A stretch of DNA of 36,489 nt from DASYQD01 sp036005845 (GCA_036005845.1 DASYQD010000004.1:1-36489), one strand, 5' to 3'; shown: positions 22,724 through 31,815, counted from the stretch's first letter. Notes: generated by a model from the sequence alone, not told the origin. Made by a program: numbers and translations.

Positions 22724-23287
22724 CTACAGCTCCGGCGCGATCAACCCGTAGTTCTCGTCGCGCCGCTTGTAGAGCACGCTCAGCCGGTCGGTGTCCATGT
22801 CGCGGAAGACCACCAGCAGACGGTCGCCGTCCTCGAGCTCGAGCGCCGCCTCCTCGATGCTCATCGGCTTGATCTGCAGCCGTGTCGTCTCGATGATGCG
22901 CGGCCCCCGGCCGCTGCCCGGCGCGACGCTGTCGCGCGCGATCACCTCGACCGGCCAGTGGTTGCCGTTGGTCTCCTGCCGCTGCGCCCGCCGCCGGCGC
23001 TCCTTGTGCTTCTTGCGCGCCCGCTCGGCCTGCGTCTCCACCTTGTCGACGGCGAGGTTGACGGCGTCGAGCACCTGGTCGGCCGTCTCCTTCGCCACCA
23101 GCGGCCCGAAGCGGTCGTTGACCTGCACCTCGGCGACGAAGTGGTGTTTCTCCTTCTCCAGCGTCAGTCGCGCCTCGGCGGCTTCCGGATCGGCGAGGAA
23201 CTTGGCGAGCTTCTTGAGCTTCTCCTCGACGTAGTGCTTGATGCCGTCGTCGATCGTGCAGTTGCGCGCGAAGTACTCGACGTTCAT
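22724..23287 (-). CDS. hpf: Ribosome hibernation-promoting factor, long form
   Basis: 187-aa long HPF. The N-terminal S30AE domain (about 1-105: YFARNCTIDDGIKHYVEEKLKKL, KHHFVAEVQVNDRFG, AVNLAVDKVETQAERARKKHKERRRR) binds the decoding region of the 30S subunit. A linker (about 106-130) connects to the C-terminal dimerisation domain (PMSIEEAALELEDGDRLLVVF, RLSVLYKRRDENYGLIAPEL). The two-domain length implies direct formation of 100S ribosome dimers without a separate RMF. The ATG at 23287 has a GGAGGGCC upstream at longer spacing. The gene lies 67 bp after rpoN in transcription order, the usual arrangement in proteobacteria. Confidence 0.95.
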   Translation of the reverse strand: MNVEYFARNCTIDDGIKHYVEEKLKKLAKFLADPEAAEARLTLEKEKHHFVAEVQVNDRFGPLVAKETADQVLDAVNLAVDKVETQAERARKKHKERRRRAQRQETNGNHWPVEVIARDSVAPGSGRGPRIIETTRLQIKPMSIEEAALELEDGDRLLVVFRDMDTDRLSVLYKRRDENYGLIAPEL

Positions 23288-23354
23288 GTTCGCCGGCCCT
23301 CCACCGAGACATCCGGCGCGATGTGGGATGGTCGCCGGCGCCTCTCTCGGAAGC

Positions 23355-24815
23355 TCAGAAGATCTGCCTGCGGTCCGTCGACGAGGGGATGCCCAGCTCG
23401 TCGCGGTACTTGGCCACCGTCCGGCGGGCGATCTGGATCCCTTCCTTGTGCAGCAGGCGGGCCAGGGCGCTGTCGGAGAGCGGACGTTTCGCGTCTTCGG
23501 ACTGGATGAGCTGCTGGATCTTGCGCTTGACGGTGAGCGACGAGATGTCTTCCCCGTAGTCGCGGTCGATGCCGCTGTGGAAGAAGAACTTCATCGGGAA
23601 GAGACCGCGCGGCGTGTGGATGTACTTGTTCGACACCACGCGTGACACCGTCGACTCGTGCATGCCGATGTCTTCGGCGACGTCGCGCAGCACCATCGGC
23701 CGCAGGTGCTCGATGCCGTGGTCGAGGAACGTGCGCTGCTGGCGGACGATCGAGTTGGCGACCTTGTAGATGGTGCGCTGGCGCTGGTCGAGGCTCTTGA
23801 TCAGCCACACCGCCGAGCGCATCTTGTCGCGCAGGAACTGGTGCGCCTCGGCCTCGCGGCCGTTGCTCTTCATCTCCTGCAGCATGCGGCGATAGGCCTT
23901 GGAGACGCGCAGGCGCGGCAGGCCGTCGTCGTTGAGCTGGATGATGTAGTCCTCGCCGATCTTGATCACCGCCACGTCGGGCTCGACGTAATGGGCACGC
24001 TCGGTGCCGAACTTCCGCCCCGGCCGCGTCTCCAGGTTCTTCACCCGCTCCACCGCCGGCTCGAGCTCGTGCAGCTCGATCCCGAGGTCGCGGGCGATGG
24101 CCGGGAACTGGCGCTTGAGGAAGAGGTCCCAGTGCTGCTCGATCATCCGCCAGACCAGCGTGTCGTGAGACTCCCCCTGATGATCCAACTGGGCGAGCAG
24201 GCTCTCGCGCAGGTCGTGGCAGCCGACGCCGGGCGGGTCGAAGCTCTGCACCAGCTGCAGCGCCCGCTCGACGTCCTCGCGCGGGAAGGGCTCGCCGTCG
24301 TCGATGCTGCCCATCTCCTGGATCTCCTCCAGCGAGGCGACCAGGAAGCCGTCGGTGTCGAGGTTGCCGATGATCAGCTCGGCGAGCCGGCGCAGGTCGT
24401 CGGGAGCGCCCGACATGTGGAGCTGCCAGAGCAGGTGGTCGTAGAGGTCGGGCTCGCGGGTGAGGGTGTTCTCCAGCGGCGGCGCCTCGGGGATGCCGAG
24501 CACCTGCTGCCCCTGGTAGCTGTTGCTCTCCCAGTAATCGTTGAAGTAGGCCTCGAGGTCGATGTCGCCCATCGCCTCCTGGTGGTCGACCTCGTCCTTC
24601 TTCTGCTCCGCCGGCGGGTCCTCGGCGGCCTGCTGCTCGGGCTCCTCGGGCGTCTCCTCGCGCTCCTCGAGCACCGGGTTCTCGACCAGCTCCTGGTTGA
24701 GCACCGTCTCGAGCTCCATCCTCGTCAACTGCAGCAGCTTTATCGCCTGCTGCAGCGACGGCGTCATCACCAGCTTTTGCGCCAGCCTGAGGGAGAGCTT
24801 CTGTTCGAGCGCCAT
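23355..24815 (-). CDS. rpoN: RNA polymerase sigma-54 factor
   Basis: 486-aa sigma-54. Region I (LRLAQKLVMTPSLQQAIKLLQL, about residues 9-30) is Gln/Leu-rich and contacts enhancer-binding proteins. An acidic region II (about 50-85, EEREETPEEPEQQAAEDPP) follows. The core-binding domain (about 110-260) and DNA-binding region include the helix-turn-helix around DIGMHESTVSRVVSNKYI. The C-terminal RpoN box is ARRTVAKYRD (463-472). The ATG at 24815 begins right at region I. The gene sits between lptB (59 bp upstream) and hpf. No sigma-54 enhancer-binding regulator is in this window. Every functional region is intact. Confidence 0.97.
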   Translation of the reverse strand: MALEQKLSLRLAQKLVMTPSLQQAIKLLQLTRMELETVLNQELVENPVLEEREETPEEPEQQAAEDPPAEQKKDEVDHQEAMGDIDLEAYFNDYWESNSYQGQQVLGIPEAPPLENTLTREPDLYDHLLWQLHMSGAPDDLRRLAELIIGNLDTDGFLVASLEEIQEMGSIDDGEPFPREDVERALQLVQSFDPPGVGCHDLRESLLAQLDHQGESHDTLVWRMIEQHWDLFLKRQFPAIARDLGIELHELEPAVERVKNLETRPGRKFGTERAHYVEPDVAVIKIGEDYIIQLNDDGLPRLRVSKAYRRMLQEMKSNGREAEAHQFLRDKMRSAVWLIKSLDQRQRTIYKVANSIVRQQRTFLDHGIEHLRPMVLRDVAEDIGMHESTVSRVVSNKYIHTPRGLFPMKFFFHSGIDRDYGEDISSLTVKRKIQQLIQSEDAKRPLSDSALARLLHKEGIQIARRTVAKYRDELGIPSSTDRRQIF

Positions 24816-24874
24816 GCAGGGTCAGTCTAGCTGACGGCCGGCAAGATTGGTGCCGACCTCGGAGCAGGCCGCCG

Positions 24875-25594
24875 TCAGAGACGGAACTCCTCGCCGAGGT
24901 AGATCTTCCTCACCTCGGGATCGGCGGAGAGATCGGCGGGGGCGCCGGCACGCAGGATCTCGCCGTTGTTGATGATGTAGGCGCGGTCGGTGATCTTCAG
25001 CGTCTCGCGCACGTTGTGGTCGGTGATGAGGATGCCGATGCCGAACTCGCGCAGGCGGCGGACGATGGTCTGGATGTCGAGCACGGCGATGGGGTCGATG
25101 CCGGCGAAGGGCTCGTCGAGCAGGATGAACGAAGGGTCGATGACGAGCGCGCGCGCGATCTCGACGCGCCGGCGCTCGCCGCCCGACAGCGCGTACCCCA
25201 TGTTCTTGCGCACCTTCTCGAGGCCGAACTCGCGGATCAGCGTCTCCATGCGGCGCTCGCGCTCGGCGTGCGTCAGATCGAGCGTCTCGAGGATGGCGCG
25301 CAGGTTGTCCTCGACCGACATGCGGCGGAACACCGACGGTTCCTGCGGCAGGTAGCTGATGCCGCGCTGGGCGCGCAGGAACATCGGCATCTCGGTGATG
25401 TCGAGGTCACCCAGCGCCACCTTGCCGTCGTCGGGCGGCGTCAGGCCGACCACCATGTAGAAGGTCGTCGTCTTGCCGGCGCCGTTGGGCCCCAGCAGGC
25501 CGACGATCTCGCCCGTCGACACCTCGATCGAGACGTCGTTGACGACGTAGCGGCCGCGGTAGGCCTTGCGCAGGTTGGCGGTCGACAGCTTCAT
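24875..25594 (-). CDS. lptB: LPS export ABC transporter ATP-binding protein LptB
   Basis: 239-aa ABC ATPase. Walker A GPNGAGKTTTFY (about 35-46), Q-loop YLPQEPSVFR, signature LSGGERRRVEIARAL, Walker B FILLDEPFAGIDP and the switch His in ITDHNVRETL are all present. The VFRRMSVEDNLRAILE segment is typical of LptB. It drives extraction of LPS from the inner membrane together with the fused LptF-LptG permease encoded 13 kb away. The ATG at 25594 overlaps the stop of the lptC-lptA fusion by 4 bp (ATGA), so translation is coupled. The upstream part of the long frame lies within the fusion gene and is a shadow. Confidence 0.96.
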   Translation of the reverse strand: MKLSTANLRKAYRGRYVVNDVSIEVSTGEIVGLLGPNGAGKTTTFYMVVGLTPPDDGKVALGDLDITEMPMFLRAQRGISYLPQEPSVFRRMSVEDNLRAILETLDLTHAERERRMETLIREFGLEKVRKNMGYALSGGERRRVEIARALVIDPSFILLDEPFAGIDPIAVLDIQTIVRRLREFGIGILITDHNVRETLKITDRAYIINNGEILRAGAPADLSADPEVRKIYLGEEFRL

Positions 25595-27654
25595 CGTGCG
25601 CCGCCGCCGGGCGCCGCAGCCGCCGGAGCTTCCTCCGCCTCGGCGGTAACGCGCACCTTCGCCGTCTCCATCGAGTAGACCGCCTGCTTGCCGCTCAGCG
25701 TTCCCCCCTTCTTGTCGACCAGGGTCACCGGCGAGCCGCGGAAGACGACGCGCCGAGACTCCACATCGTAATCGGCGCGCTCGGCGGTGATCGTGCGCCC
25801 CTCGGCCGGCGCCTCGAGCTTGACCTCGCCGGTGGCGAGCATGCGCCGTGCCTGTCCCTTGGCCGTGAGCTCCACGGTGAGGTCCTTGCTGTTGAGGGTG
25901 CGCAGCCCGTCGACGACGCGCACGCCGTCGCTGTAGACGAGGCGGTGCTCGCGGTCCGAGTAGACGAGCGTGCCGGCGTCGACGCGCACTTGCCGCGGGC
26001 CGGTACCCGCCGGCGCGCCGGCATCGGCCTTCGGCGGCGGCAGGAACCAGAGCGTCTGCACGCTTCCCGAGGCGGCGAGCTGCTGCTGCTCGTTGTCGCC
26101 GCGCAGCTGGTCCGCCCGGATCACGCGGTCGCCCGACCAGGCGCGCACCTTGCCCTTGAAGGTGAACGACTGCGGCTGGTCGCGCCAGAAAGCCTCCTCC
26201 GCCTGCACCTGCACCGGCTGGTCGTTGCCGGCCAGCGGGGTGTCCTCCATCGGGTTGCCCTTGCCCGGCGGCAGCGTCGCCTCGACGCCGCCGGTGGCGT
26301 GCGCCACGCCCTCGCCGCGCGTGTAGGTGATCTGCGGCGCGCGCAGGTTGCCGCGCGGGCTGTCGAGGTGCACGGGATCGTTCGCGGCGCCGTAAGCGTC
26401 GGTGCGGTCCGGGGTGACGACGGCGCGCGCGGCGGCGAGCTGGCCGCGGCCGGGATCGTCGACGTGCACGTTGCCGCGCACCTCGACCTGAGCCAGCGTG
26501 CCGTCGGAGGCGAGCTCGGCGTCGGCGGTGCGCGCCGTGAGCTTGCGCGGCGGCGCCTGCGGCGTCTCCTGAACCAGCGTCACGCCGCCGGCGGAGTGCG
26601 CGGTGGTGAGCCGGCCCGCGGCGAGATCGCCCTGCGTCTGCGGCGCCAGCAGGTCGAGGGTCGAGCCGCCGTCGACGCCGCGGCGCAGGTGGCTCGCCTG
26701 CTTGCCCTCGCCCTCGATCTCGATGCGCGTCGGCAGCTTGCCGGCGTCGTCGAAGAGCACCGAGAGGCTGTCGCCCTCGGCGATGAGGAAGCCGTTGCGG
26801 CCGCTCGCGTCGACGTCGTGGAAGGTGCCCTCGACGTGCCAGCGGGCGCGCACGAACTGCAGCTTGTTCTCCTCCGGCGAGAGGTGGACGGCGAGCCGGT
26901 CGGCCTGCAGGTGCGAGGTACCGTGCTTGAGCAGCACCTTGCCGTCGGCGCGCAGCTGGTGGAGCGGACGCTGGAAGACGATCACCTCGGCGCTCATCGA
27001 GAACGGCTCGCCCTCGAGTCCGGCTGTGGACGCAGGTGCGGGCGCCGGCGCCGGTGCTTCCTGACCCTGCATCGAGCGCAGGCCGACGCCGCCCGAGAGC
27101 ACGAACTCGCCGCGGTTGATCTGCGCCGCCAGCTCCTGCGCGCGGCCGGCGATCGGCGGGGCGAGGCCCCACTGGAAGTTGACCTGGCTGTCGCTGTGCA
27201 GCCAGCGGCCGCCCTGCTTCAACGTCAGCTTCTTGGTGCGCAGCGCGAAGCCCTGCGGTCCGGCGAGGCTGACGTGGCCTTCGAGGATGGCCTGCTTCTG
27301 CTGCAGGTTGTAGGTGGCCACGTCGGCGGCGACCTCGTAGTGGCTGCCGTCCTGTTGATAAGCAGTGATGAGGACCTCCTCGACGTGGAGGTCGCCCTGC
27401 TTGTCGTAGCGGTCGCGCTTGCCGCGGATGCGCAGCAGCGGCTTGCCCTCGTGGGTGATGGTGTGGTCGAAGCCCTTGCCGACCTGCTGCGCGTTGCGCG
27501 GGTTCTCGGCCTCCGAGGTGGTGAGCTCGGGCTTGCCGGCGCGGCCGAGGAACCAGAGCAGCGCGATCAGCGCCAGGAGCGCCGCCGCGACGCCGAGGGC
27601 GATCCAGCGGGCCGCTTTGATGCGGGCGACGGTGAGGATGCCGCGGCGGGCCAT
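25591..27654 (-). CDS. Fused LptC-LptA periplasmic LPS-transport protein
   Basis: 687-aa membrane-anchored protein. The N-terminus (about 10-36) is a single transmembrane helix, followed by an LptC-like beta-jellyroll (about 55-195: HTITHEGKPLLRIRGKRDRYDKQG, LEGHVSLAGPQGFALRTKKL). A Pro/Ala linker (about 198-212) leads to a long OstA/LptA-like region (about 215-670) with recurring pieces such as VIVFQRPLHQLRADGKVLLKHG, LEVHLSP-type strands, VRGNVHVDD, ITAERADYDVESRRVVFRG and GGTLSGKQAVYSM. In most bacteria LptC (~190 aa) and LptA (~180 aa) are separate. Here one chain appears to contain LptC plus two or more LptA-like units, possibly spanning part of the bridge. No free lptA gene is seen. The ATG at 27654 overlaps the recJ stop by one base. 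Confidence 0.82.
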   Translation of the reverse strand: MARRGILTVARIKAARWIALGVAAALLALIALLWFLGRAGKPELTTSEAENPRNAQQVGKGFDHTITHEGKPLLRIRGKRDRYDKQGDLHVEEVLITAYQQDGSHYEVAADVATYNLQQKQAILEGHVSLAGPQGFALRTKKLTLKQGGRWLHSDSQVNFQWGLAPPIAGRAQELAAQINRGEFVLSGGVGLRSMQGQEAPAPAPAPASTAGLEGEPFSMSAEVIVFQRPLHQLRADGKVLLKHGTSHLQADRLAVHLSPEENKLQFVRARWHVEGTFHDVDASGRNGFLIAEGDSLSVLFDDAGKLPTRIEIEGEGKQASHLRRGVDGGSTLDLLAPQTQGDLAAGRLTTAHSAGGVTLVQETPQAPPRKLTARTADAELASDGTLAQVEVRGNVHVDDPGRGQLAAARAVVTPDRTDAYGAANDPVHLDSPRGNLRAPQITYTRGEGVAHATGGVEATLPPGKGNPMEDTPLAGNDQPVQVQAEEAFWRDQPQSFTFKGKVRAWSGDRVIRADQLRGDNEQQQLAASGSVQTLWFLPPPKADAGAPAGTGPRQVRVDAGTLVYSDREHRLVYSDGVRVVDGLRTLNSKDLTVELTAKGQARRMLATGEVKLEAPAEGRTITAERADYDVESRRVVFRGSPVTLVDKKGGTLSGKQAVYSMETAKVRVTAEAEEAPAAAAPGGGAR

Positions 27655-29471
27655 CAGGCGGCGCTCGCGGTCACGACGGCCGGCCGGACGTCGACGAGGT
27701 GGAGCACGGGCTCGCCGGTGAGGCGGTCGCGCTCGAGGGTGGCGAGGACCTCGAAGTCGCCGCGCAGCGACGAGGCGCGCGGCTCCCAGCTCCAGCCGAG
27801 CAGCGGCACGCGGTGACCGTCGGGACCCATCGCCAGCGCGCGCAGGTGGCCGCGGCCGAAAGTGCGCGGCGAGCCGAGCAGGCGTAGCGGGCCGACGCGG
27901 GCGAGCGGCCGGTGGTTGCCCTCGCCGTGCGGCTCGAGCTGCTCGAGCTGCCGCAGCAGCTCGCGGTTGACGTGGCGGGGCGCCAGCTCGAGCTCGTAGG
28001 TGCGGGCGCCACTCAACAGCTCGGCGGGCCAGCGCGAGCCCGCTCCTTCCCACGCCGCGCGCAACGCCTCGAGACGCTCGGTGCGCGCCGTGAGACCGAC
28101 GGCTTGCGCGTGGCCGCCGAAGCGTTCGAGCTCGGCGGCCCACGGCAAGAGAAAGTCGTGCAGCCCGATGCCGGGGACGCTGCGGCCCGAGCCGGTGGCG
28201 AGGTCGCCGTCGACGGCGAGCAGCAAGGTCGGCCGCCGGTGGGCGCGCGCCAGGCGCGAGGCGGCGATGCCGACGACGCCGCGATGCCAGTCCGCGCTCC
28301 ATTCGACGATGACCGGCGGCAGCGCGGCGCGCGCGGCGACGCGGGCGGTCGCCTCCTCCACCACCTGCAGCTCCTGCCGCTGGCGGTCGGCGTTCAAGCG
28401 GTCGAGCTGCTCGGCGAGCAGGACGGCGCGCTCGTCGTCGCGCGTCAGCAGCAGCTCGAGCGCTGGTTCGGCCGAACCTAGACGCCCGGCGGCGTTGAGG
28501 CGCGGGCCGATGCGGAAGCCGACGTCGGTCGCGGAGAGCGGCGCCGCCACCTGCGCCTGCCTGAACAGCGCCCGCAGCCCGCGCGAACGCGTCGCGCCGA
28601 GCGACTTCAAACCCAAGGCCGCGATGACGCGGTTCTCGCCGAGGAGCGGCACCATGTCGGCGACGGTACCCAGGCACGCGACGCGCAGCAGGCGCTCGAC
28701 GGGCAGCTCGCGACCGAGGCGCTGTCCGAGCGCCAGCGCCACCTTCAGCGCCAGCCCGGCGGCGGCAAGGTCGCGGAACGGATACGGGCAGCCCTCCTGC
28801 CGCGGGTTGACGTGCGCCACCGCCCCAGGCAGCGGCCGGTCGGGAAGGTGATGGTCGACGACGATCACGGCGAGGCCGGCGGCGAGTGCCTCCTCCACCG
28901 CCGCGTGCGCGGTGCTGCCGCAGTCGACGGTGAGCAGCACCGCGACGCCGCGGCGCGCCGCCTCGGCTACGTGCACGAGCTGCAGGCCGTAGCCGTCGGT
29001 GAGGCGGTGCGGCAGGATGGCATCCGCGGTGAGCCCGCAGGCGCGCAGCGCGGCGAGCAGCAGCGCGGTGGCGCTGATACCGTCGACGTCGTAGTCGCCC
29101 ACCACGGCGACGGCGCGGCCATTCTCGCGCGCCGCGGCCAGCAGGTCGATCGCGCGCTCCATGCCCGCGAAACTGGAGCCGTCCTGATGACCGTGGAGCT
29201 GGTCGACCGACGGGTGGAGGAAGCGTTCGGCGGCCTCCGCCGTCTCGACGCCACGGCGCGCCATCAGCAGCGCCAGTGCGCGCGGATACCCAGCGGCCGC
29301 GAGCACGTGCGCCGCCGCCGGCACGGGTGCTCGCACCCACACCGCCGGCGGCTCCGCGACCGCCGCGGGCGCCGGAGCGGCGGCGTCGGCGGCGACCACC
29401 TCATTGCCGCCGGCGCTCGCGCCGTCGAGCCCGTCGTCGTCGCAGACCGGATCGACCATCGGCTGCTGCAC
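27654..29471 (-). CDS. recJ: Single-stranded-DNA-specific exonuclease RecJ
   Basis: 605-aa DHH-family 5'-3' ssDNA exonuclease. Motifs are VGDYDVDGISATALLL (motif I), TVDCGSTA (motif II), VIVVDHHLPD (motif III, DHH), GTVADMVPL (motif IV), GPRLNAAGRL, and the DHHA1 region with GGHAQAVGLT. An OB-like C-terminal domain closes the protein. The N-terminal ~50 residues are Ala/Asp-rich and not family-like. The upstream start at 29471 is a GTG with weak ribosome-binding sequence; an ATG four codons later is possible. RecJ acts in recombination and mismatch or base-excision repair. It sits 9 bp after accA and directly precedes the lpt genes, a placement I regard as incidental. Confidence 0.94.
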   Translation of the reverse strand: MQQPMVDPVCDDDGLDGASAGGNEVVAADAAAPAPAAVAEPPAVWVRAPVPAAAHVLAAAGYPRALALLMARRGVETAEAAERFLHPSVDQLHGHQDGSSFAGMERAIDLLAAARENGRAVAVVGDYDVDGISATALLLAALRACGLTADAILPHRLTDGYGLQLVHVAEAARRGVAVLLTVDCGSTAHAAVEEALAAGLAVIVVDHHLPDRPLPGAVAHVNPRQEGCPYPFRDLAAAGLALKVALALGQRLGRELPVERLLRVACLGTVADMVPLLGENRVIAALGLKSLGATRSRGLRALFRQAQVAAPLSATDVGFRIGPRLNAAGRLGSAEPALELLLTRDDERAVLLAEQLDRLNADRQRQELQVVEEATARVAARAALPPVIVEWSADWHRGVVGIAASRLARAHRRPTLLLAVDGDLATGSGRSVPGIGLHDFLLPWAAELERFGGHAQAVGLTARTERLEALRAAWEGAGSRWPAELLSGARTYELELAPRHVNRELLRQLEQLEPHGEGNHRPLARVGPLRLLGSPRTFGRGHLRALAMGPDGHRVPLLGWSWEPRASSLRGDFEVLATLERDRLTGEPVLHLVDVRPAVVTASAA

Positions 29472-29480
29472 GGAGTGGGG

Positions 29481-30428
29481 CTAGCCCTCGTGCACGCCGA
29501 GGCGGCGGAAGCGCTGGTAGCGGTCTTCGAGCAGCTGCTCGACCGGTTTCTTCAAGAGGTGACGAAGCGCGCGCTCGATGGCGTCGCCGACGCGGCGCGC
29601 CATCTCGGACGGATCGGTGTGCGCGCCGCCCAGCGGCTCCTCGACGATCTCGTCGACCACCGCGAGCTCGCGCAGGTCGGGGGCGCTGATCTTCATCGCC
29701 TCGGCGGCGTCGGCCTTGCGCTCCTGGTCCTTCCACAAGATGGCCGCGCAGCCCTCCGGCGAGATCACTGAATAGATGGAGTACTGCAGCATCAGCACGC
29801 GATCGCCGACCGCCACGGCGAGCGCGCCGCCGCTGCCGCCTTCGCCGGTGATGGTGACGACGATGGGCACCCGCAGCGTCGCCATCTCCTCGAGGTTGCG
29901 CGCGATCGCTTCCGCCTGGCCGCGCTCCTCGGCGCCGATTCCCGGGTATGCGCCCGGGGTGTCGACGAAGCTGAGCAGCGGCAGCCCGAAGCGCTCGGCG
30001 AGGTGCATCAGGCGCAGCGCCTTGCGGTAGCCCTCGGGGCGCGGCTGCCCGAAGTTGCGGCGGATGCGTTGGCGCGTGTCGCGCCCCTTCTGGTGCCCGA
30101 CGACGGCGACGCTGGTGCCACGAAAGGTGGCGAAGCCGCAGACTAGCGCCGGGTCGTCGCCGAACGAGCGGTCGCCGTGGACCTCGACCCAGTCCTCCAT
30201 CAGGAGGTCGACGTAGTCGAGCGTGTACGGGCGCTCGGAGTGGCGGGCGACCAGCGTCTTCTGCCAGCGCGAGAGGCCCTTGTAGACCTCTTCGGTTTCC
30301 TTGCGCAGCCGCGAGCGCAGCCGGTCGATGTCCTTTTCGACGCCGGGACGGGCCGGGTAATTCTCGAGCTCCTGGATCTGGCGTCGCAGCTCGACGAGCG
30401 GCTCCTCGAAGTTGGCGTCCACCGACAT
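29481..30428 (-). CDS. accA: Acetyl-CoA carboxylase carboxyltransferase alpha subunit
   Basis: 315-aa AccA. The N-terminal helix pair (EEPLVELRRQIQELENYP) is followed by the crotonase-fold carboxyltransferase domain. Marks include RPYTLDYVDLLMEDWVEVHGDRSFGDDPALVCG, GHQKGRDTRQRIRRNFGQPRPEGYRKALRLM (split here by position about 110-140), FVDTPGAYPGIGAEERGQ, TITGEGGSGGALA and SVISPEGCAAILWKD. With AccD it transfers carboxyl from biotin to acetyl-CoA in fatty-acid synthesis; accD is not in the window. The ATG at 30428 is 47 bp from the divergent xrtH start. It is the first gene of a long minus-strand run reaching 16516, so the promoter for much of that run may lie in this short gap. Confidence 0.96.
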   Translation of the reverse strand: MSVDANFEEPLVELRRQIQELENYPARPGVEKDIDRLRSRLRKETEEVYKGLSRWQKTLVARHSERPYTLDYVDLLMEDWVEVHGDRSFGDDPALVCGFATFRGTSVAVVGHQKGRDTRQRIRRNFGQPRPEGYRKALRLMHLAERFGLPLLSFVDTPGAYPGIGAEERGQAEAIARNLEEMATLRVPIVVTITGEGGSGGALAVAVGDRVLMLQYSIYSVISPEGCAAILWKDQERKADAAEAMKISAPDLRELAVVDEIVEEPLGGAHTDPSEMARRVGDAIERALRHLLKKPVEQLLEDRYQRFRRLGVHEG

Positions 30429-30475
30429 GGGTTGGCCAAATTACCACGTACCTCCCTGCTAAGATCCGCGCTTCC

Positions 30476-31105
30476 ATGGCCAAGCGGAAACGACGCGGTC
30501 CCGGCGCGCCCGCCGCCGAAGGCGGGAGCGAGCGCGAACGCGCGGCGGCCACGGAGCCGGTGGTCGCAGCCGACGAGGGCGACGACGAGCGACCGCCGCG
30601 GCGCCGCCTGCGCCCGGAGGTCCGCTTCCTCATCACCTTCCTGGTCGTGCTCGCCGCCAGCTTCGCGTTCCTCGCCTGGACTCCCGTCAACGACTACGTC
30701 GTCGAGCCCTTCACCGGCCAGATCGCCAAGGCGAGCGCCGTTGCGCTGCGCGGACTCGGCCAGGACGTCACGCGCATCGGCACCGTCCTGCGCTCGCCGC
30801 GCTTCGCGGTGAACATCAAGAACGGCTGCAACGGCGTCGAGGCGATGGTCATCCTCCTCGCCGCCATCGTCGCCTTCCCGGCGCCGTGGAAGGCCCGATT
30901 GCTCGGCCTCGCCGCCGGCGCCGGCGCAATCCAAGTAGTCAACCTGGTGCGGGTCGTGGCGCTCTTCCTCACCGGCGCCTACCTACCGCGGCTGTTCGAT
31001 ACCTCGCACACCGTGGTGTGGCAGACGTTGGTGATCCTCTCGGCCGTGCTGATCTGGATCCTCTGGGCGCGCCGCGTGGCACCGCGGCCCGTCGCGGCAG
31101 CCTGA
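30476..31105 (+). CDS. xrtH: Exosortase H (XrtH)
   Basis: 209-aa polytopic membrane transpeptidase of the exosortase/archaeosortase family. After a basic cytoplasmic N-terminus (about 1-48, longer than usual) come four to five helices. The catalytic residues are in place: Cys118 in NIKNGCNGVEAM, Arg159 in VVNLVRVVALF and His178 in FDTSHTVVW. The stretch VEAMVILLAAIVAFPAPWKARLLG and the small size fit the XrtH subgroup best, which is known to process proteins with IPTLxxWG-type C-terminal signals. The start at 30476 lacks a Shine-Dalgarno and sits just behind a TAAGAT sequence, so leaderless initiation is possible. A probable partner gene follows after 30 bp. Confidence 0.86.
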   Translation: MAKRKRRGPGAPAAEGGSERERAAATEPVVAADEGDDERPPRRRLRPEVRFLITFLVVLAASFAFLAWTPVNDYVVEPFTGQIAKASAVALRGLGQDVTRIGTVLRSPRFAVNIKNGCNGVEAMVILLAAIVAFPAPWKARLLGLAAGAGAIQVVNLVRVVALFLTGAYLPRLFDTSHTVVWQTLVILSAVLIWILWARRVAPRPVAAA

Positions 31106-31135
31106 TCGGTCACCGAGCCGCGGCGAGGCACCACA

Positions 31136-31807
31136 GTGAGCCGGCGAAGCGGATCGTCTCGCCGCCACGGGCACCAGTCTTCGGGTCGCACCACCAGCCA
31201 TACGCGGCCGCAACGGCGCGGCTGGGCATTGCGCCTGGCGCGCAACCTCGCCTTCACGGCGCCGCTCGCCATGCTCGGCTGGCTCCTCCTCTCGCCGTTC
31301 CTCAGCCTCTTCATCGCCAAGTCGGGCGAGACCCTCACCCGCCTCGGCGAGCGGCCGGCCGTCACCCGCATCGAGCTGTCGCAGGGCGAGGACGCTCTCA
31401 TCAGCCGCGCCGACACCCGCGCGCATGGGCGGCTGCCCTACGGCGTCCGCGTCACCGACATCCATTTCCCGCTCGTGCTCCTCATCGCCATCTTCCTCGC
31501 CACGCCCGACGTCACCACCGGCGAGCGCTTCGCCAACTTGGGCTACGCGGTGCTCATCGTCATGTTTTTCTTCATCATCGACCTCTTCTTCTGGGTGAAG
31601 TTCGCCTACGCCACGCAGCTCGGCGCCTGGAGCCTCGAGCACTACGGGCCCTTCGCGCGCAACTTCTGGGGCCTCGGCAAGCACATCCTCGACCTGCCGG
31701 TGAAGCTCGCCCTGCCCTTCGCGCTGTGGGCCGCGTTCTACCTGCGCGAGCTTGCCGGCGAGCTGTTTGCGGCAGAAGGCGCCACGCCACCCAAGCCGGC
31801 AGTGTGA
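31136..31807 (+). CDS. Probable exosortase H-associated membrane protein
   Basis: 223-aa polytopic membrane protein. A basic N-terminus (about 1-30) precedes a first helix (about 35-56), a periplasmic segment of ~50 residues (TRLGERPAVTRIELSQGED...), then helices around IHFPLVLLIAIFLATP, ANLGYAVLIVMFFFIIDLFFW and LPVKLALPFALWAAFYLREL. XrtH genes are typically followed by a membrane protein of this length and topology, with a PLxxALxLATP-like stretch, so partner status is inferred from position and layout. The start is GTG at 31136 behind a GAGG. No catalytic motif is visible; a scaffolding or substrate-delivery role is a guess. The gene ends 100 bp before the metalloprotease start. Confidence 0.6.
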   Translation: MSRRSGSSRRHGHQSSGRTTSHTRPQRRGWALRLARNLAFTAPLAMLGWLLLSPFLSLFIAKSGETLTRLGERPAVTRIELSQGEDALISRADTRAHGRLPYGVRVTDIHFPLVLLIAIFLATPDVTTGERFANLGYAVLIVMFFFIIDLFFWVKFAYATQLGAWSLEHYGPFARNFWGLGKHILDLPVKLALPFALWAAFYLRELAGELFAAEGATPPKPAV

Positions 31808-31815
31808 CCTCTTTG

